Of a DNA stretch of 64,000 bases, positions 44,915-54,462 are shown one piece after another. The notes under the pieces are model-generated. The model saw nothing but the letters and a program-made list of their open reading frames with translations. It did not search any database and had not been told where the DNA came from. Origin of the DNA: Sulfurovum sp. (lineage in GTDB: Bacteria > Campylobacterota > Campylobacteria > Campylobacterales > Sulfurovaceae); NCBI GenBank assembly GCA_027063305.1, contig JAMORY010000025.1, forward strand, positions 1 to 64,000. Direction: 5' to 3'. The translations under genes were made by a program, and so were the position numbers. Within the stretch, counting starts at the first letter, position 1. The number at the start of each line of letters is the position of its first letter.

Positions 44915-45586
44915 ATGGCAAAAATACTCCTACTTGAAGATGATGCCAATCTAAACGATACGGTCACGGAGTTCCTTGAGGATGAGGGACATGAAGTGAT
45001 CTCCGTATTTGATGGGTATGAAGCCCAAGAGAAGCTCTATGAAACGAAGTTCGATCTCTTGTTACTTGATATCAACGTCCCCGGAATTGATGGACTGGAA
45101 CTGCTTAAAGAGAGTCGCCAAGAGGGAGTGGTCGCACCTGCGATCTACATCACTTCCATGAACAGTGTTGATGATCTGGAGCGTGGTTTTGAGAGTGGCT
45201 GTGATGACTATATTCGTAAGCCTTTTGTACTCAAAGAGCTTTTGATCCGTGTGGAGACCCTTTTAAAGCGAAGCTTTTTCCATGAGCAGAAACAACTCAT
45301 ACCCATACGGGAAGGGATCGAGTATGATACGAAGAACAGTGAGCTTGTGATCGACGGAACACCTGTTTCACTGGGTAACAAGGAATCGAAGCTGCTACAG
45401 CTCTTTATGAAGAATAAAGGGGAGGTGCTTTCGCATGAGCGTATCTATAAGCATCTTTGGGATTACAATGAAGAACCGAGTGATTCCGCACTGCGCACCT
45501 ACATTAAGAATTTACGTAAACTAATAGGAAAAGAGAGTATTGTCAGCATCAAAAAACAGGGCTACAAATTCATTACTGCGAAGTGA
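44915..45586 (+). CDS. OmpR-family response regulator (DccR-like)
   Basis: 223 residues: receiver domain (acidic pair in LLLEDDA, phospho-acceptor Asp in LLLLDINVPGIDG, Lys in IRKPF) and a winged-helix DNA-binding domain (about 130-220). It pairs with the overlapping kinase gene. The pair, followed by small cytochrome-like exported proteins, resembles in form the epsilonproteobacterial DccRS system controlling exported proteins. Its targets may be the genes just downstream (inferred). Confidence 0.92.
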   Translation: MAKILLLEDDANLNDTVTEFLEDEGHEVISVFDGYEAQEKLYETKFDLLLLDINVPGIDGLELLKESRQEGVVAPAIYITSMNSVDDLERGFESGCDDYIRKPFVLKELLIRVETLLKRSFFHEQKQLIPIREGIEYDTKNSELVIDGTPVSLGNKESKLLQLFMKNKGEVLSHERIYKHLWDYNEEPSDSALRTYIKNLRKLIGKESIVSIKKQGYKFITAK

Positions 45587-46736
45587 GAAGAAGTCACTCT
45601 ACCGATTCTTGGCACTCTATGTAGCGATGGTGATCTTCGGTATCACACTGCTATCGGCATTCTACTATGAGAGTCAAAAGAAGCTGGCACTCTCGAACTA
45701 TCGGGTAATGATGGCTCAATATGCCTATATTCAGACAAAGCGCCTTAAGGTACTCCATCACTTTTTCCCCGATAGAAGAGAGTACCCTCGTGACCCCCGT
45801 TTTACCTCTGCGATCTACGATATCGAGTTTCATAAGATATTTTCACTTAACCGTGTGGAGAGTATCCGTTTTGATGAGGAGATCTATTTGACAAACGGGT
45901 ATGTCCATTTTATCAAAGGGCTCGATACCTACTATTTGGGTACACGTTATCTGGTCATTGAAGTACAAGATGACGCTAAGTGGGAGGTGGCTATTTGGAA
46001 AGATATTGCACTCTATGGGACGATCGCATTTGTGCTCTTTTTGCTCTTTGGGCTTTATCTTGCCAAGCTCTTCTTGAAACCGATGCGTGACTCGATCATG
46101 CTACTTGACCGCTTTATCAAAGATACGACCCATGAGCTCAATACACCGCTCTCTGCTATCTTGGCGAATATCGAGATGATGGATACGGATGTGATGGTTG
46201 AGAAGAACCGTAAGAAGCTTGAGCGTATCAATATCGCGGCAAAGACGGTCTCGACCCTCTATAAGGATCTTACCTTCTTGACCTTGGAGCAGGAGAAGAA
46301 GAACGAAGATGAGCATTTGGATGTCAAGGAGATCGTTCTTGACAGGGTGGAGTACTTCGATATTCTTGCACGTTCCAAACAGGTCACTTTTTCTTTGGCA
46401 TTGGATGATGCGACCCTCTATATGGACCGCCGTAAGTTTACCCGTATTATCGACAATCTGATATCCAATGCGATCAAATACAATAAACGCAAAGGAGCGA
46501 TCAAGATCACACTTGAGCCAAACCGTCTGATCATTGAAGATAGCGGTATCGGTATCGATGAAGAGAAGATACCGCTTATGTTCGACCGTTATCTTCGTTT
46601 CAATAGTAGTGAGGGAGGGTTCGGTATCGGTTTGAGCATTGTCAAGAAGATCGTTGACGAGTATGGGATAAGCATCGATGTAACATCACAAAAAGAGGTG
46701 GGAACAAAAATGGAGATACGATGGGAAAACGACTAA
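45540..46736 (+). CDS. Membrane sensor histidine kinase (DccS-like)
   Basis: About 380-398 residues: first span (about 22-43), a periplasmic sensor of about 100 residues with a basic PDRREYPRDPR stretch, second span (near 158-178), no clear HAMP, H-box DTTHELNTPLSAI with the phospho-accepting His, and the ATPase end FGIGLSIVKKI. The start is uncertain: the TTG at 45540 has AGGAAAAGAGAG before it but overlaps the regulator by 47 bases; later CTG or TTG codons lack ribosome sites. Its stop overlaps the small cytochrome gene by 16 bases. Confidence 0.88.
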   Translation: MSASKNRATNSLLRSEKKSLYRFLALYVAMVIFGITLLSAFYYESQKKLALSNYRVMMAQYAYIQTKRLKVLHHFFPDRREYPRDPRFTSAIYDIEFHKIFSLNRVESIRFDEEIYLTNGYVHFIKGLDTYYLGTRYLVIEVQDDAKWEVAIWKDIALYGTIAFVLFLLFGLYLAKLFLKPMRDSIMLLDRFIKDTTHELNTPLSAILANIEMMDTDVMVEKNRKKLERINIAAKTVSTLYKDLTFLTLEQEKKNEDEHLDVKEIVLDRVEYFDILARSKQVTFSLALDDATLYMDRRKFTRIIDNLISNAIKYNKRKGAIKITLEPNRLIIEDSGIGIDEEKIPLMFDRYLRFNSSEGGFGIGLSIVKKIVDEYGISIDVTSQKEVGTKMEIRWEND

Positions 46737-47074
46737 GAGGAGTTCTGGTAACGATCGTCTTTTTAAATGGCGTCTCTTTATGGGGGGAGTCTGAGAATAT
46801 CTTTGAGCGCAACTGTGTGCCGTGTCATCAAGAGTTGCCGACCTCTTTGGGGGAGATGTTCAAGAGCTACCTGCTTGTCTATAGCAGTGAGAAGTTCGTT
46901 AAGGCAGGAATCAAGCACTATCTACGCCATCCGTTCAAGAGTCTTTCGGTGATGTCCGATCTTTTTATCGATACATACGGGATCAAAAAACCTACCCATT
47001 TGACCCCTAAAGAGCTGGATGAAGCGATCGATATCTATTGGGAAAAGTTTAAGGTTTTTGATAAGTTGAAGTAG
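46721..47074 (+). CDS. Small monohaem c-type cytochrome
   Basis: 117 residues: signal peptide (to about residue 22), one haem c site CVPCH at residues 32-36, and a mature part with few other features. There is no obvious distal Met ligand close to the usual place. It overlaps the sensor kinase gene, so it is part of the same transcript: a sensor pair feeding into, or reporting on, periplasmic electron transfer is possible. Confidence 0.75.
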   Translation: MGKRLRGVLVTIVFLNGVSLWGESENIFERNCVPCHQELPTSLGEMFKSYLLVYSSEKFVKAGIKHYLRHPFKSLSVMSDLFIDTYGIKKPTHLTPKELDEAIDIYWEKFKVFDKLK

Positions 47075-47075
47075 C

Positions 47076-47081
47076 TATAAT
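47076..47081 (+). promoter_or_regulatory. -10 box upstream of the first haem-less cytochrome relative
   Basis: TATAAT at 47076-47081, 40 bases before the ATG at 47121. Confidence 0.45.
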
Positions 47082-47120
47082 CATTGCAACTTATTATGAA
47101 GTAAGAGGAAAAGGTTCGGA

Positions 47121-47441
47121 ATGAAAAAGGTAATGACGACAATTGCATTGGCATGTTTGGTAACGGCAACAATGCCGACATCCGTGATGGCTAGTGCGAA
47201 AGCGGGACAGAAGGTCTTTAAAAAGAAGTTTCGTAAAAGCTGTGGTTTTTCAGGTGTGAAGTTCGCACGAATGCATACGCAAGCGGAGTGGGAGAAGATC
47301 TATGAAGAGGGTAGGTTCAAAGATGAGGCTCAAAGGATCTGCCCTAAACTTGATGAAAGCAAGATCAAAGAGAGTTGGTGGAAACATGTTTACGACTTCT
47401 CTTATGAATATGCGAAAGATGGTGCGATCCCTTCTTGCTAG
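47121..47441 (+). CDS. Exported cytochrome-like protein without a haem site (copy 1)
   Basis: 106 residues with a signal peptide ending near ASA (residue 26). The start of the mature part, KAGQKVFKKKF, resembles class I cytochromes c, but where CxxCH belongs there is SCGFSGVKFARMH. The rest, HTQAEWEKIYEEG, a Cys before Pro, YDFSYEYAKDG and a final IPSC, is shared with the next gene. Three Cys remain. It is annotated in relatives simply as cytochrome c, as far as I recall, though no haem attachment motif is present. Role unknown. Confidence 0.75.
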   Translation: MKKVMTTIALACLVTATMPTSVMASAKAGQKVFKKKFRKSCGFSGVKFARMHTQAEWEKIYEEGRFKDEAQRICPKLDESKIKESWWKHVYDFSYEYAKDGAIPSC

Positions 47442-47455
47442 AGTTGTAACTTCCT

Positions 47456-47486
47456 GAAGCAGTTTAATGCAGACTGCTTCCTTTTT
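47456..47486 (+). terminator. Terminator between the two haem-less paralogues
   Basis: GAAGCAGT (47456-47463) and ACTGCTTC (47473-47480) followed by CTTTTTC. Confidence 0.75.
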
Positions 47487-47562
47487 CTACATACCCTTCA
47501 CAATCTTTTCACAATTTCATGTTATTATTCTTCTGTCTTAAAAATACTTCAAAGGATGAACA

Positions 47563-47877
47563 ATGACAAAAATGACTAAACTTGCACTTGCTGCACTTCT
47601 TGGAATGGCTGTAGTTTCTACAACAGCATCTGCTAACCCTGCTAAAGGTAAAAAGATCTATATGAAGAAACTTAAAGCGGCTTGTGGATTTTCAGGAGCG
47701 AAATTCGCTGCAAAACACACACAAGATGAGTGGGAGCAGATCAAAGGTGCAGGAAAATTCCAAGATGAAGTAGCAAAACTTTGTAACGGTGCGAAATTGA
47801 AAGCAAAATATGTGAACGATGTATATGACTTCGCATATGAGTACGCTTCTGATTCAGGAAACGTTCCTTCTTGTTAA
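47563..47877 (+). CDS. Exported cytochrome-like protein without a haem site (copy 2)
   Basis: 104 residues, clear paralogue of the gene at 47121. Signal peptide to about ASA (residue 24), then GKKIYMKKL, ACGFSGAKFAAKHTQDEWE, an LCNGAKL segment, YDFAYEYASDSG and VPSC at the end. The three Cys are conserved in both copies (CGFSG, middle LC/IC, final PSC) and CxxCH is absent. A-rich codon use and a strong AAAGGA suggest high expression. Probably a small periplasmic redox or structural protein. Confidence 0.78.
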   Translation: MTKMTKLALAALLGMAVVSTTASANPAKGKKIYMKKLKAACGFSGAKFAAKHTQDEWEQIKGAGKFQDEVAKLCNGAKLKAKYVNDVYDFAYEYASDSGNVPSC

Positions 47878-47880
47878 TCT

Positions 47881-47897
47881 ATCGCCTTTGTGGCGAT
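47881..47897 (+). terminator. Hairpin after paralogue copy 2
   Basis: ATCGCC-TTTGT-GGCGAT directly after the stop; no T tract. Confidence 0.45.
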
Positions 47898-47952
47898 ATG
47901 TTGAGGTTAGGTTGGGCTTGAGACCAAGGTCTTTCATTTAAATTATACATGA

Positions 47953-47958
47953 TATAAT
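47953..47958 (+). promoter_or_regulatory. Cytochrome c553 promoter -10 box
   Basis: TATAAT at 47953-47958, about 30 bases before the ATG at 47989. Confidence 0.5.
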
Positions 47959-47988
47959 TTCACGCAATTCAAAATAAAAGGAATGATT

Positions 47989-48285
47989 ATGAAAAAAATC
48001 GCAATCGCAATGTTGTTCGCTGGTTCTACACTTCTTATGGCTGACGGAGCTGCACTTTATGCTAAATGTGCTGGTTGTCACGGACAAAAAGGTGAAAAAT
48101 CTGCACTTGGTAAATCTGCTGTGATCCAAGGTCAAGATGCTGCTAAAACTGTAGAGCAACTTAAAGGTTACAAAGCTGGTACACTTAATCAACATGGTAT
48201 GGGTACATTGATGAAAGGTCAAGTTGCTTCTATGAGCGATGCTGACATTCAAGCTGTAGCTGATTATATCGCAGGTCTTAAGTAA
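47989..48285 (+). CDS. Small cytochrome c (c553-like)
   Basis: 98 residues: signal peptide (to about LMA, residue 18), CAGCH haem site near residues 27-31, GQKGE after it, and a C-terminal SMSDADIQAVADYIAGLK helix with Met ligands available in HGMGTLMKG. This is a monohaem class I cytochrome that could donate electrons to the peroxidase near 3 kb or to a terminal oxidase. AAAGGA fits the ATG at 47989 better than that at 47983. The stop codon lies within a palindrome (48274-48289). Confidence 0.9.
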   Translation: MKKIAIAMLFAGSTLLMADGAALYAKCAGCHGQKGEKSALGKSAVIQGQDAAKTVEQLKGYKAGTLNQHGMGTLMKGQVASMSDADIQAVADYIAGLK

Positions 48286-48318
48286 GACCGTTCCTATCCA
48301 AGTCCATATGGGCTTGGA
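48274..48318 (+). terminator. Two hairpins at the c553 3' end
   Basis: GGTCTTA-AG-TAAGACC (48274-48289) contains the stop codon, then TCCAAG...CTTGGA (48297-48318), with TCTCTTTTA after it. The second is a plausible intrinsic terminator. Confidence 0.65.
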
Positions 48319-48658
48319 CAGTCTCTTTTACCACTTCTTTTTTACACTTTTATTATTTCTTCATTTTATTCTTCTTATCGTACTTTATTATATGTATATA
48401 TTTTTAGCTGACTAGGGTTTGAAGTATTTGTATATTTGTTACTATATTTTTTTATGGGGGAAGTATATTGTTGTAAGTGATCTTAGGTACCAACAATCTA
48501 GAATGGAAATGTACGAGGGTAGTCGATACAACAAAAACTTTTAAAAAGGAGGAAGAATGAAAAAAGTTTCTGTCGATACCTAAGATGTAGTGCAAGTATA
48601 TCTAATTAAGATAAAATTAGTCTTAAATAAAGAAAGAAATTTTATCTTTTAGAAAAAA
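48319..48658. other. Gene-poor gap with a perfect inverted repeat and an 8-codon frame
   Basis: A 340-base, very A+T-rich gap. ATCTTAGGTA (48480-48489) and TACCTAAGAT (48577-48586) are a perfect spaced inverted repeat. Between them a strong AAGGAGGAAGA leads to ATG AAA AAA GTT TCT GTC GAT ACC TAA (48557-48583), whose stop lies in the right arm. No longer gene is seen. It may be a leader peptide, a footprint of an excised element, or the truncated head of a lost gene. Confidence 0.45.
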
Positions 48659-49000
48659 TTAGCATACAAGCCAATTCTCAAGTTGAAAGAGAGCTTCGGT
48701 TGCAGGTAGGGCTTTCCATCCATGCGATTCGAGATACATCATCTTCCCTCCAAAGTACCCTACAATATAGTGCTCTTTGTAAATAGGGAAAAGTCCGCTT
48801 TGAAGCATGGCAAAGATATCATCGAAGCTTTTTGGGTTTTGATAGAAGGAGAACTCCAATGTATGCAGGGCGACCAATGCCGTATGGAGTAGCTCATTCT
48901 TTGCCATGGAAGCGGAGAGTACATAATACCCCGGATAGCTTACAGCTGGATCTGGTACAAGGTCTCTGATATAAAGTTTCTCTTTTTTCTGATACATCAT
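48659..49000 (-). CDS. Hypothetical protein, 113 residues
   Basis: Soluble, no signal peptide, with aromatic-rich strands (YPGYYVLSASMA, HYIVGYFGGKMMYL) suggesting a small alpha/beta domain. It begins MMYQKKEKLYIRDL; two adjacent ATG codons leave the start uncertain by one residue. I do not recognise a family. It lies in a run of small minus-strand genes and has no obvious operon partner. Confidence 0.55.
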   Translation of the reverse strand: MMYQKKEKLYIRDLVPDPAVSYPGYYVLSASMAKNELLHTALVALHTLEFSFYQNPKSFDDIFAMLQSGLFPIYKEHYIVGYFGGKMMYLESHGWKALPATEALFQLENWLVC

Positions 49001-49055
49001 CGTATTATAGCCAAGGTGTGAACGTCTGAAGCATAATATGACAATTTGTCATACT

Positions 49056-49403
49056 TTACTCTTCCAGGGCAGTGATCTCTTCTTTGAGAACGTAGATAAA
49101 GGTTTCAACATTCGTCTCATCGTAACGCTCTACGGTAACGGAATGACGTTCGAACTCCTCTCCTTCAAAATCATCAAGGTACTCCCAGTGGTCACAAAGG
49201 TTGTGGCTATAGAAGAGGTATCCGTGTATTACATCCTCTTTGGGAGAGAGTTTGATACCGGGGTAGCCCATGGAAGCGGACCACCCAGCACCGATCAATT
49301 TGCCTTTGATCGTGGCAGGAACGAACTTTCCTCCTATCTTCTCTAAGACTTCACCATGTGGTGCATTCGGCATGAGCGTACCATAGACAAAGAGTGACTC
49401 CAT
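49056..49403 (-). CDS. Gamma-glutamylcyclotransferase-like protein
   Basis: 115 residues of the AIG2/GGCT fold. The opening LFVYGTLM is the substrate-binding loop, and the LDDFEGEEFER segment carries the conserved acidic residues (catalytic Glu). AAAAGGA precedes the ATG at 49403; the upstream in-frame start at 49427 is not supported. It may form 5-oxoproline from gamma-glutamyl substrates or repair gamma-glutamylamine adducts; the exact substrate is unknown. Confidence 0.82.
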   Translation of the reverse strand: MESLFVYGTLMPNAPHGEVLEKIGGKFVPATIKGKLIGAGWSASMGYPGIKLSPKEDVIHGYLFYSHNLCDHWEYLDDFEGEEFERHSVTVERYDETNVETFIYVLKEEITALEE

Positions 49404-49506
49404 TGCTATATCCTTTTTTTGGCGCATTGTATCATATGCTTGTAAAGAGAAAGTGAAGTTGCAATTTATGTTATGATTATAAATATAAAAGGATAAAGGA
49501 TGAAAA

Positions 49507-49869
49507 ATGTTAAATATAATTTTTGATAAAGAAGAGGCGATTGTTACACTAGAGCCTGTCTATCCGTTAGAGCGAGAGGATTTTGAAACAGCAGTGAAGG
49601 TGATAGATCCGTTCATTCAAGCACATGGCACTTTAAAGGGGTTGATCATCGAGACGAAGTCGTTTCCGTACTGGAAGGATCTGGCTGCATTGATCGCACA
49701 TTTGAAGTTTATCAAGGGGCATCATAAGAAGGTGAAGCGTCTGGCATTTGTAACAGACTCGATCATAGGAGAGATATCGGAGCACTTTACTTCTCATTTT
49801 GTTCATGCAGAAGTAAAGCATTTTCCATACGGTGCACATGGAAAGGCACGCGCATGGATACTACATTGA
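49507..49869 (+). CDS. SpoIIAA-like (STAS/SEC14) domain protein
   Basis: 120 residues. The pattern of an N-terminal strand pair, LKGLIIETKSFPYWKDLAAL, KRLAFVTDS and the final AWILH matches the SpoIIAA-like family (DUF3478), a lipid- or membrane-associated STAS-fold domain. No signal peptide. Convergent with the HicA-like gene, whose stop is 1 base away. Function unknown. Confidence 0.78.
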   Translation: MLNIIFDKEEAIVTLEPVYPLEREDFETAVKVIDPFIQAHGTLKGLIIETKSFPYWKDLAALIAHLKFIKGHHKKVKRLAFVTDSIIGEISEHFTSHFVHAEVKHFPYGAHGKARAWILH

Positions 49870-49870
49870 T

Positions 49871-50134
49871 TTAGTCGATCTTATCCGGTGTAAGCCCAAC
49901 CTCTTCGAGCCAATGTCTTAGCATGACCACTTCATCTTTTGACAAGTGATCCCCATGAGGAAGTGGAAGCACGAACTCTTTTTCTCCGTAGAAGAGTTTT
50001 GCTTTGTGTTTTTTAGTCAGTTCAACTGTTACGCCGTAGTGCTCCAGTGCTGAGATCAGTTTTTTAACATCGATATTGGCCGATGTCGGGTGTTCGAATA
50101 CTTTTTCTATTTTTGCTTTATGTTTGTGGCTCAT
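49871..50134 (-). CDS. HicA-like protein without partner
   Basis: 87 residues resembling the HicA-type double-stranded-RNA-binding fold found in stand-alone proteins: FEHPTSANIDVKKLISALEHYG, then a basic strand pair, then PLPHGDHLSKDEVVMLRHWLEE. In HicA toxins a His in the GSH-type position is catalytic; here the PHG His is the nearest. No hicB antitoxin is adjacent on either strand, so it is probably not an active toxin-antitoxin pair. Confidence 0.65.
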   Translation of the reverse strand: MSHKHKAKIEKVFEHPTSANIDVKKLISALEHYGVTVELTKKHKAKLFYGEKEFVLPLPHGDHLSKDEVVMLRHWLEEVGLTPDKID

Positions 50135-50222
50135 TATGTTTCCTTTTTTATGATTTGGCGTATGGTATCACACATTATGCCGATATGAATGTAACTAAAG
50201 TCGCATTTTACGGCATAGAGTA

Positions 50223-50729
50223 TCACTGACGCATAGCATCGGTCTTGTCCATGACCTGTTTAACCGTTGATTCGAATATTTCGATAATGTTCGTTTCAAA
50301 CTCATCAGGGTTGAAGCCATACTCTACAGGGTAGTTCATAACCAGACGAAGACTGTCTCTGTCTATCATGGTCACTTTTGGGAACTTTTTATCTGCATTC
50401 CATTTGTTGGCAAAAGTGATAAGCTCATCATAGTGGCTGCGTTTGGTACTGAACTGTGCAACGACTTGAAGGTTCCAGATCTTTTTGGAGCTGCTTAAAC
50501 GGTTGAAGATGACATACGCATCCCATTTTCCATTATTGATTTTGAACTGAATATCCCCATCTTTATCGATAGTATAGTCGTATCCCATTTTTTTCATGGT
50601 CTTCTCTACCGCTGATGCGGTTGTCTTATAGACCTTTGTCTCGGCAAGGGTCTCTCCCTTAAGTTGCATGGCATATGCCTGTCCGCTAAGAACAAAAAGT
50701 GCTACACTACTGAGTATTATCTTTTTCAT
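50223..50729 (-). CDS. Exported YbjN-domain protein
   Basis: 168 residues. A signal peptide (MKKIILSSVALFVLSGQAYA) precedes a YbjN-like domain: MKKMGYDYTIDKDGDIQFKI, then YVIFN and WNLQVVAQF strands, then ITFANKWNADKKFPKVTM. YbjN domains are alpha/beta folds related to type III secretion chaperones, mostly of unknown function. GGGAGA precedes the ATG at 50729; frames upstream of it are non-coding. Divergent from a lipoprotein gene. Confidence 0.75.
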   Translation of the reverse strand: MKKIILSSVALFVLSGQAYAMQLKGETLAETKVYKTTASAVEKTMKKMGYDYTIDKDGDIQFKINNGKWDAYVIFNRLSSSKKIWNLQVVAQFSTKRSHYDELITFANKWNADKKFPKVTMIDRDSLRLVMNYPVEYGFNPDEFETNIIEIFESTVKQVMDKTDAMRQ

Positions 50730-50863
50730 ATTGGTCTCCCTTGATTTATTAAAAGTGGATAAGAGGAGTATATCCAATGCTTTTTTAAAAAAGGCATAAT
50801 AACTATTAAGAATCTCTATGGTATATTTTTTAGGTAACTTAAACAATACAGGGAAGCTTTTCA

Positions 50864-51793
50864 ATGAAAGGAAGAAACGAATTAAAAGTATGGGTAGGCG
50901 GATGTCTACTTGGATTGGCACTTACAGGATGTGGCGGAGGAAGCAGCAGTTCTGTATCGGATAGTGTAATCGCACAGGAAGATATGGTGACGATCGATGA
51001 CTCTAACAAAGAGACAGTGATCAGTAGTTTGGTCACCAGTCAATATAATTCCGATGCACTCACCGGAACATCGGTCGCGAAATCCGCAAAGAGTACCGCA
51101 GATGAAAAAATGGTAACGTATGTCGGGCTGAACAGTAAAAGTATATCTGTTCCGTATGGTATTGAGAAATTGAACAATGAAGTTGGTACATATGAGTGTT
51201 CGGTTTCCGGTACTATCGACTATGTATTGTATGATGATGGAGACTATGCTATTACCTTTAATCGTTGTGATGATGGTGCAGGTGTCATGAGTGGAAAAGA
51301 GAATGTAAGCCATACAGACAATGAACTGCACATCAACGTAAGTGAATTTACATATCAGTCTGAGTATCAGAGCTATACGATCGATAGTTTGGATGAGACG
51401 ATCACGTATGACGATGAAGGTTATATTCGTACTATCGAATATGCATTGAATGGTTCATACGAGGATGAAAGTACCAAGATCGACTTTGCAGATTATCGTG
51501 TAACAGAAAATATAAGTGATGAAGACTATGTACATGAGACAGTTCATGGATATGTTCGTACGTCATGTTTGAATGCATGGATCAAAGTGGATGAAGATAT
51601 TACATTCAACTATTGGGATGAAGATATTGTAAGTGGAGAAGTAACCTTTAGTGGGAATGATTCAGAGCTACGTATTATCTTTAGTGAAGAGGGTGATGTC
51701 GATGTTTACTTGAATGATGTTCATACCGATCATTATGATTCAGAGAGTGAGTTTGAATCAAACTATGAAGCAGAAGGTGTCTGCCAGAGCTAA
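50864..51793 (+). CDS. Acidic lipoprotein of unknown function
   Basis: 309 residues. Signal peptide with lipobox LTGC (Cys at residue 23) followed by GGGSSSS, a flexible tether. The mature part is rich in Asp, Glu, Ser and Tyr in regular short strands (for example YVLYDDGDYAITFNRCDDG), suggesting a beta-rich domain with a Cys pair. No family recognised. Anchored in a membrane; outer or inner not determined. Confidence 0.7.
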   Translation: MKGRNELKVWVGGCLLGLALTGCGGGSSSSVSDSVIAQEDMVTIDDSNKETVISSLVTSQYNSDALTGTSVAKSAKSTADEKMVTYVGLNSKSISVPYGIEKLNNEVGTYECSVSGTIDYVLYDDGDYAITFNRCDDGAGVMSGKENVSHTDNELHINVSEFTYQSEYQSYTIDSLDETITYDDEGYIRTIEYALNGSYEDESTKIDFADYRVTENISDEDYVHETVHGYVRTSCLNAWIKVDEDITFNYWDEDIVSGEVTFSGNDSELRIIFSEEGDVDVYLNDVHTDHYDSESEFESNYEAEGVCQS

Positions 51794-51829
51794 TGGTATT
51801 TCGTATAGGGGATGGAAGTCCCCTATATT

Positions 51830-52996
<1,167 letters not shown>

Positions 52997-53017
52997 TTAT
53001 ATCCAATTAGGGCATAA

Positions 53018-54451
53018 ATGAAGAACATACTCATACTTGCAGACGGTAGTGTCGCTAAACATTTCGTATCGTGGATAGGACGGAAAAGAGTGGCGGAGAA
53101 CCGCTATTATGTCACTTGTTTCAACGAAGGGGCAACGCCTGAAAAGATGGGGAAGAACATTACCTTGATCAAGGCGGACCCGACCAGTTATGCCCGTATC
53201 AAAGAGATCATGGAGAGTGTCAAGTTCTCGGACGTATTCATTGTAATGGAGCGGAAAGAGGATGCGGTCTATACATTGAAGAATATCCGCCTTGTCGACT
53301 CCAAGATCAGGATCGTTCTGTTAAATAGCTGGGATGATCCGCAAGTAGGAAAGGATGAGCAGAACCTTACAGTACTCAATGTTGATGAGTTGATGGCCGC
53401 ACATCTTTACGATCAGCTTCCCAATGTCCCTGTCATTGCACAGAACGTAGGACTTGGAAAGGGGGAGATCATGGAGGTTTATGTTCCGTTTGGAAGTACC
53501 TTCGCATTCCGTCATGTCGGTTCTATTTTGCAGCGAAAGTGGAAGGTCGCTGCGATCTATCGTGATGAGAAGCAGATCATTCCGACAAGTGCGACGATGA
53601 TCAGACCGAATGATATGTTGCTTCTTTTGGGAAAACCGATGGTACTTGACGGGGTTTACCGTATGATCAATAAACGTATCGGACTTTTCCCTGAGCCGTT
53701 CGGGAAGGATCTCTATCTTCTTCTCGATGGTCAGCGTGATGGAACGCATTCTATCCGATATCTTGAAGAGTCTATCTATTTGCTGGATAATCTTGAAGAG
53801 AAGTCCCTCTATGTACGGATCATCAATCCAAACGATTTTGCTTTAATAGAGAAACTTCGTACGTTCGAGTCTGACCGTGTGACGATCATGGTCTGTTATG
53901 AAGATCAGGATCTTATGCAGTTGATGGAGTTCGATATTCAAGAGTATGACATCGGTCTGGTCTTGAACAGTATCGAGACCTTTGCGTCAGAAGAGGTACA
54001 GAGTACGGTCTACGCATTGCGAAAGCTGGTCTACCTTTTTGGTGATCAGAGACTTGTCGATATTAAAGAGTGTGTGATACTGATGGATGAACGTGAAAAG
54101 ATGGAGTCTATCTCTGCAACGGCATTCGATATTGCCGAATCATTATCGATGAAGTTGTGTCTTTGTGATTTCGATCCTGAAGGGGAGTTTGACCATCGTA
54201 AAACAGTCTATGAACACTATGAGACACTGGGGCACATCTTTGATATGGAGATCACGATCACACAACGTGTCTCTAATCCCGTTCGTGAGCTAAGCGGTAT
54301 GGAGAAGGTCCTTCAGATCGCTCCGTTCGAGAAGTCTCTTAAAAAAGACAATCCTTTGAAGTATCTCTCCATGAAACTCAAGGATTTCCTGCTTGATACA
54401 CATAAGCATCCCAAATTGCTTGTGCCGTATGCGATCAGTGATATCCAGTAA
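53018..54451 (+). CDS. TrkA-like NAD-binding protein (COG3400 type)
   Basis: 477 residues. An N-terminal Rossmann-like TrkA-N domain (NILILADGSVAKHF, with the usual GxGxxG replaced by ADGSVA) is followed by a TrkA-C (RCK_C) domain with the FGSTFAFRHVG segment near residue 155. The second half is another nucleotide-binding-like repeat with no membrane span. Family members in this phylum are annotated only as COG3400. A role in K+ channel or transport control is inferred. It lies between tgt and aroB, as I recall for HP0282. Confidence 0.8.
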   Translation: MKNILILADGSVAKHFVSWIGRKRVAENRYYVTCFNEGATPEKMGKNITLIKADPTSYARIKEIMESVKFSDVFIVMERKEDAVYTLKNIRLVDSKIRIVLLNSWDDPQVGKDEQNLTVLNVDELMAAHLYDQLPNVPVIAQNVGLGKGEIMEVYVPFGSTFAFRHVGSILQRKWKVAAIYRDEKQIIPTSATMIRPNDMLLLLGKPMVLDGVYRMINKRIGLFPEPFGKDLYLLLDGQRDGTHSIRYLEESIYLLDNLEEKSLYVRIINPNDFALIEKLRTFESDRVTIMVCYEDQDLMQLMEFDIQEYDIGLVLNSIETFASEEVQSTVYALRKLVYLFGDQRLVDIKECVILMDEREKMESISATAFDIAESLSMKLCLCDFDPEGEFDHRKTVYEHYETLGHIFDMEITITQRVSNPVRELSGMEKVLQIAPFEKSLKKDNPLKYLSMKLKDFLLDTHKHPKLLVPYAISDIQ

Positions 54452-54462
54452 AGGTATTTTGT

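Noticed and set aside
48319-48658. tRNA or known riboswitch in the long A+T-rich gap
   Set aside because: No cloverleaf, conserved T-loop or riboswitch core could be found by eye.
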